Below are positions 58,276 through 64,000 of a stretch of 64,000 nt of DNA, piece after piece. The notes beneath the pieces were generated by a model, which was not told where the DNA came from, ran no database searches, and saw nothing but the letters and a program-made list of their open reading frames with translations. Position numbers and translations under genes: made by a program. The stretch is from Sycobia sp. Sy_11 (lineage: Eukaryota > Arthropoda > Insecta > Hymenoptera > Epichrysomallidae), in NCBI GenBank assembly GCA_018907035.1, contig JACCIC010000035.1, positions 1,054,001 to 1,118,000 of the forward strand, read 5' to 3'. Numbering within the stretch: position 1 is the stretch's first letter; every line of letters begins with the position of its first letter.

Positions 58276-60824
58276 GGTGTATAGAACGGGCGAGCTTACG
58301 GCGCGGCGGAGTCTCGATGGAGGGCGGAGAGAGGGGGGGCTCTGCCCGGTGTCGTGTACTTATATATGCGCGCACCTCTGCCTCCTTGGAAATCTCGAGC
58401 ACGGCAGCCGCCGCGCCGCGACGGCCGTGACAAACGCCCGTCTCGAGACGTGCATTCGCGGCCGTTTCCATTAAATGTTACTCATACGTGTATGCACGTA
58501 GACACGCGGCGTATAGGCGAAAATACATCGCGCTGCCGATCTTCTCCGCTGAAGTTCTCGCCGCGATGGAAGCGCGCCTGCCGCCACGGGCGAGATGTAT
58601 TTCGACGCATCGGCTCGACCTTATGCACCGGGGCGCGACGCAGCAGAGTCCGATCACGTACGTATTCGGCGGAAAAATCACGTGCTCCCTGTAAAAAGTA
58701 ACGAGGGCGCCGCGGCGTTTACGTGGAAGCCGCGATTATGTCGCGCATTTTTTGCGAATGGGGAGAGAGGAGGCGGACGAGAGAGAGGGAGGGAGGGAGA
58801 GGGTGAGGGAGAGGGTGAGGGAGCCTCGAAGCCGGGGAACTGCAGCGCGGCGAGAAGTCGCTGAGCGCGAAGCGAACTCTCGCCCTGCGGAGGGAGAGCG
58901 AACGAAATGAGCTCGGAGATTCCGTGTAATGTACATTTATCTTAGGACGGCGGGAGGAAGGGAGGGGATGGAGGGTAATCCGCGCATTCTGGCACGCGTG
59001 GCAGTTTTGAGATGGGTATTTGATAGGACGCGGCCACGTAGAAGACACACGCGTCCGTGTATGTTGTAGGTGTATTTGCGTCCGCGCACTCGCGGAGGTA
59101 GATTAGGCCGATATAATTACAACATTAACATAAGTCACCGAGCCGGGACAGCCCTGGAATAATAATCGCTCTAAACACGTGCTTCGCGATGTTTCGCTGA
59201 TTTTCTGGTAAAATCTTTATTTTACTCAAGTCCCTTTCCTTTCTTTCGCCACTGGACGCGGGCAGTATGCTAGGAACACGCTACTGCCGCGATATAGATT
59301 AGATAAGATCAAAATAAATAAATATCTGTATATATGTGAATATATACGTATATTTATCTAAGAAGGCCCGTCTCCGTGGCATAGAAATAAAGAAATCCAA
59401 TGGATCTTTTTCATCTTAACAACTTGTTTTACTCGTATATCTGGATTCAGCCGAAGTAAAGCGGGACAGTGTACTTTACGCGAAGCATCGGACAATATTT
59501 AAATTGAAAAAATTCGCAATTGTAATAAAAAAAAAATGAGGCTGCTGGTTGTAAACAGAGTATTACTATAAAGTACTGCTCCGTTATTGCCGCGTGCATT
59601 CGATGTTTATGCGTGCAGAATCCAAAAATTTGAAATTTTATTCCCGGCGAGTAAATAAAAATTTATTATCAACATTTATCTGCAGGATCAATAAAATAAA
59701 TACTCCGAGAGGGTCCTGTTTATGATACGGCGGGGGCTTAATTACTATCTGCACATTGGAAAGGATCTTTGAAATAAAGAAGAAGAAAAAAAAGCAGAAA
59801 ATAAGGAAGAAAAACAGAAGAATGGACGACGCCACTGGCAAACTAATGAAGTGGTTCCACGCGCGGATCATAAAAACCTTAAAAAAGGCAGTTTCGACCC
59901 TGGCGACGAATGAAGAAATAAGTCTTTAAGTTCCTGACCGAGTGTGAAGAAAGAAAGGAGAGGCGCAGATTTCTCGGTTTATCCGAGGCACCGATCGCGT
60001 AGATTCCGAGAAGCCCCCGGCGAAACAATATCATAACTCCTCTTCCGCCTGCCACCGCCATAAATAGACGCGTCAGTGCATGATAACGTGGCGCGATTCC
60101 TCCCATTTTTTATAAATCTTTATTATTATTTCGGCTTCCTATCCCTTGCTCGTTCGCTCGTATATACGCGATGCCCCGGTGACGAAAAACGAGCAATAAG
60201 AAAATAAACCCCCACCCCCAAAAAAAAGTAAATACCGCGCGTACACCGTCGCGTACCGTATAGAGCGCTCCTGCGCATGTTTCCCCGGCATCTCTAAAAA
60301 TCCTCGTCGCCTCGATCCGTCGCACTCGAGGCGGCGCGGGATTTCCGATCGAGAGCGAATGCGTCGCATGGGTACAGCGGGGCTCGCGCCCGCGATCCAA
60401 GCGCGGGGATTCGACGCGAGCGCGGCCGGAGCGAGGCGACGAGGAGCCCCGCGCTCCTCGCTTATAAGCGCGTCGTTCGGCTGATTTGTTGGCGGCTGGT
60501 TTTCCACGAGGATGCGCCGCTGTCCTTGTGCCTCTCCTCCCTCGCCGCCCCTCCCCCGGCCACGGCAAGGCTGAACATCGGTCCTCGGGTCGGCCGGGTT
60601 AGTTATGGACGGTGGCCCGCTCGCGCGGTTACCAGAAGTATTTGAATGGCTGTCGGCCCTTGTAAGACGTCAAAAAGTCAAAGGGAAACCACTAAAATCA
60701 GTTAGGGATCTCAACTATGCGCAGCGCGGGGAACGCGCGGGAGGAGTGCGGAGTCGGAGCGAGCGGACGGGAGGGAGAGAGAGAGAAACGCAGATAGCCG
60801 GCAGGAGGGGCGAAGAAGAGAGGC
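58273..60824. other. CpG-rich then AT-richer then CpG-rich stretch, no supported gene
   Basis: 58273-59150 and 60130-60824 are CpG-rich; 59200-60130 is AT-richer. A plus-strand start at 60605 with a mixed-composition N-terminus is discussed under findings. Confidence 0.45.
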
Positions 60825-60849
60825 AGAGAGAGAGAGAGAGAGAGAGAGA
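60825..60849. repeat. (GA)n microsatellite
   Basis: 25-bp GA run. Confidence 0.95.
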
Positions 60850-61050
60850 AGGGGAAGCGAGTGTACGAGGGGAGAGTAGCCGCGGCGGGAGAGGTGGACG
60901 CACGGGGCCCGCTGCCCGAGGGGGAGCGCGGCAAGGAAAGGATATGCTCATTGCTTATGCTCCTGGAGAGACTCTTTCGGTACACGAAGAGCGCTTGGAC
61001 CACGGGAGCCAAGACAGACGGTGAAATGAAGGGGGAGTTCGCGTGAACGC

Positions 61051-62280
61051 CTCCAATAATATTCGGAGAGTCGATAAAAACAAATTTAACGTGCAATCTT
61101 TAAATATGACCGATTATTTAAATGCGAATTTGTTTCATTTCATTCCTTAATTTATGAACTTAGTCCCAATAAATAATCAATTTATATTATTGTCCAAGTT
61201 AAAATTAATCTGTCGGGGGTGATAATAAACAAGGACAGTCTGACTGTCATTATTTTAGTTAATATATTGTATTATAAGAACCGTATGAACGATAAAAATA
61301 TTTATTAATTTAAAAATATTATAATTCATCATTAAACAAATACACAAAAAATATGAAGTGATATTTAATTAAAATGTATTCATTCAATTTCTGACTTTAT
61401 AAAAGTGTCTAGATGCTTGATAACTTTTCTCCATCTAAACAATTATTCTTTTTATAAAGTTATTTTCCTATCATAATAACAACAATGGAATGATCTCCAA
61501 TAATGAACAATAACTTTTTTCTTCATAATTAAAATGACCACTTTTGTGTAATATAGGTAAAATTTTGAATTTTTCTACTTATTCCTGTACACGAGTAGAT
61601 CATATTTTTCCTATTGATTATAGAGCAGAAGATGGCGTAGTGAAATACGTACCTTACGTGTCCAATATTCTTTTTTGATAATTAATACATACGCAGCTTA
61701 TAGCAGCTAACATATTCTTATATTTTTATATATTGTATATACTGTAAACTGTAAATTATCATGCATTGTATTATCTTGAATTGTAATATTAACTAAAATA
61801 TTTTCTTTTAATAACATTTTGAACTGTATTTCAATGAAAAATTCAAGAAAAATACAATTGCTATGAAAAGATACTTGTAATGTTTTTTATATTATGAAAC
61901 GTCTATCAATACGTTATTATCTATTTGTTATAGCACGAGATCGAAATTTGACCTCTTATTGAAAACTTCAATACCGAATTACTAGTCCTTCGCTCTAGCG
62001 ATCAAGACATTCTAGGCCTTACAATTAAATTTTTTTTGTAAAATAGATGAGAATAACGTTTTTTAACAATATTTACTTTTAATGAAGAAAGCAAGCGGCA
62101 AAGAATAAATCCTCGTCAAAAAGGCAGTAGTCAATCGAAGAACTGAAGCTATTGTAAAAAAACATATTTTTAAATTTAGGATATGAATTGTAATTAATGT
62201 GAACTTTCGAAAATTTGCAATTTCGATAAAAACGAGAAAATGCATTAGTATAATATTTTTCATTTATTAAAAGCAGCAGA
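61051..62280. other. AT-rich non-coding stretch
   Basis: About 1.2 kb of AT-rich DNA without a notable frame, repeat array or RNA gene. Confidence 0.55.
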
Positions 62281-64000
62281 AGAGGGGGGGAGGCGGTGGG
62301 CGAGGAAAGGGACAAGAACGGTAGCGCTAAAAAGAAAAAGAACAAGACGAGAGAAGAAGGCGAGCGACACAGAGGAAACTTGTTATGCTTTGAGAGATAT
62401 GGCGGAGGCCTGCGGAATACATAATTTTGTAAAGACAAAAATGTTGCGGTTGCGCCTCTCTCGGTGGACTAGCATTTTTCCTTGTTTCACAAAATGTTCA
62501 ACTCGCTGGCTTCCTCCATCCCCCGCCCCCCCAAACCCCTCTCTCCGCGACCCCGCCAACCTGGCCGTGTGCACCCCAGCTCTCTTTTCTCTTTTATAAC
62601 TCTCTAAGCTGCGTTCACTCGAATTCCCGCGCTTCGTCCGCCCTCCCCCCATCCCTCCCTCGCCCAGGTAATGCGCCGCGGAATGAGAAACGTTTTGTGA
62701 AAAGTGTATCCGCATCTTCGCGTTCTGGCCGTCGAGCGAGACAAGCCACGCGCCCGCGAGTTCCCGACTCGCGCGCCCCTGTGTAGCGGACTATCGTTGA
62801 GCCATAGGTGATCGTTTCCCACACTGCATCTACTATATTCTACGATAGACTAGGTGTTAAACATAAGACTTACTTTTATTCTATATCTCAGAATTCATCG
62901 AAATATTCTGTATGAAAATCTTGAAATTGATTGAACATCTTTAAAAACTAATACTTAAATTGCATATCACAGTGTTCGAATGGTAATTAAAGGGACGGTT
63001 AATTTAACGAATGAAATCACCGATGTCTATTCTAAGGAGAATTGGAACGATGATCTTTGCATGTATTAATGAAGAACGAAGGAGAGAAAGCAGAAGGAGC
63101 GAGGGTGGGAAAAAAGTCTTGACGATCGAGCTTCAGCGAACTTTGGAATTGTCGACCGTTCTATATTTCGATATATTCAAATTTTCGGCCAACGAGCAGC
63201 GATTAAAGCTCCATCCTGTCGTTCCGTGTAATCGATTGATCTCGAGCTGCCCACTACCCTCCTATTTCTCGTGCAGGGATCGTCGCACGAAGGGCGCGAG
63301 CCTCGAATCGAAGATACGACGAGGGACGCCGCGCGCGCGCGCGCGTACAGCGATTCGTTACACCTTGACCTGGATTATCTCGAGGCAGCATCCGGCGTGA
63401 CAGCGACGTGGGGGAAACGTCCTTGGTAAGCGCGGGGAACAATTAGGAAATGCGCACATCGTGAGGCAAGATAAGGCGGTAGTTCGAGGCAGGCCAGTGC
63501 CTCGAGCCAAAGCCGATGGGGCGGTGCTTACGGGACAAAGACGACATTTTTTTTTTCTCCTCCAAATCCGTCACTCGGGCTCCGGGGCCTGCGTTACGTA
63601 TTTTATTTTTCTTCTATCGAGGCAGCTCATCTACCCGGCGCGCGATTTGCATCGCGTGCTTCTCCCGCCCCCTCCCCCCGTACGTTTTTTTCCCTCGCCG
63701 AACTCGTCGGGCGTTCGTCGAGCATTCGCCCCGCTGCGAGCAATAGCCACGCATTGCAACGGTCGCAGTACATGCGCCGTGTACGAAATCGATCGTCGCG
63801 CAAATTGCCTTGGCCGAACATCTGGCCTGCTCGAATTCGAATATCGGTCGGATCGCGCTCGGGCGAGCCGAAGGACGGCCGTCGTCGGCGCGAAGCGCGC
63901 GTGCCCGACCGGATCGGCGTTCGATAAAACAATGCGCGCGGCCCCTCGCGGGTAGCGCAGGCCGGCTTATACACTCGCGGATCAATAAAGGCAGTCGAGG
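62281..64000. other. Mixed to CpG-rich stretch at the right end, no gene
   Basis: Frames of 110-164 codons at 62383-62715 and 63461-63955 are GC-driven with shadows on the opposite strand. The 129-codon plus frame at 63011-63400 begins in AT-richer DNA but ends in a (CG)n run and shows no recognisable motif. Confidence 0.45.

Noticed and set aside
1..64000. CRISPR array, rRNA or bacterial operon
   Set aside because: The only regularly spaced repeats are microsatellites without unique spacers of constant length, and no ribosomal RNA segment or operon-like gene packing is visible.

Overview
This is eukaryotic nuclear DNA, most likely from an arthropod and plausibly a hymenopteran insect (inference). 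It shows no operon-like packing, ribosome-binding sites or long open frames. It alternates in blocks of roughly 0.5-2.5 kb between AT-rich DNA and GC-rich DNA full of CpG and (CG)n runs. It carries a very high density of (TA)n, (GA)n/(CT)n and (CA)n/(GT)n microsatellites. No taxon-diagnostic gene is present, so the assignment rests on composition and on the transposon families hinted at.

Gene content is poor. I found no multi-exon gene I can name, no tRNA, rRNA, recognisable microRNA or CRISPR array. Most long open frames lie in CpG-rich blocks where stop codons are rare and several frames are open at once, or they run through microsatellites; I do not treat them as genes. The best coding candidates are modest: a possible terminal exon at 14703-14954 behind a strong splice acceptor; a 95-codon minus-strand frame at 22019-22306 lying upstream of a genomic A25 tail; and a decayed coding-like patch at 52593-53100. 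The window therefore looks like intergenic or intronic sequence.

Mobile-element traces are clearer. A probable LTR occupies 6273-7132 (TGTTA/TAACA ends, TATA box, poly(A) signal). A Tc1/mariner-type terminal repeat abuts a TA at 31669-31696. A short Copia-type RNase H motif lies at 32652-32684. Several poly(A)/poly(T) tracts of 13-25 nt look like retroposon tails, one with AATAAA about 20 nt upstream.

The most unusual sequence is 27160-27340 in an AT-rich block. It is a short tetranucleotide tract followed by a core with an inverted repeat and a perfect 14-bp palindrome. From memory it resembles a dispersed non-coding sequence seen in many bacterial genomes; this needs a database search. Other points of interest are a diverged pair of irregular repeats (42 kb and 48 kb), several perfect hairpins, and an apparent switch in which strand carries GA versus CT microsatellites near 25 kb.
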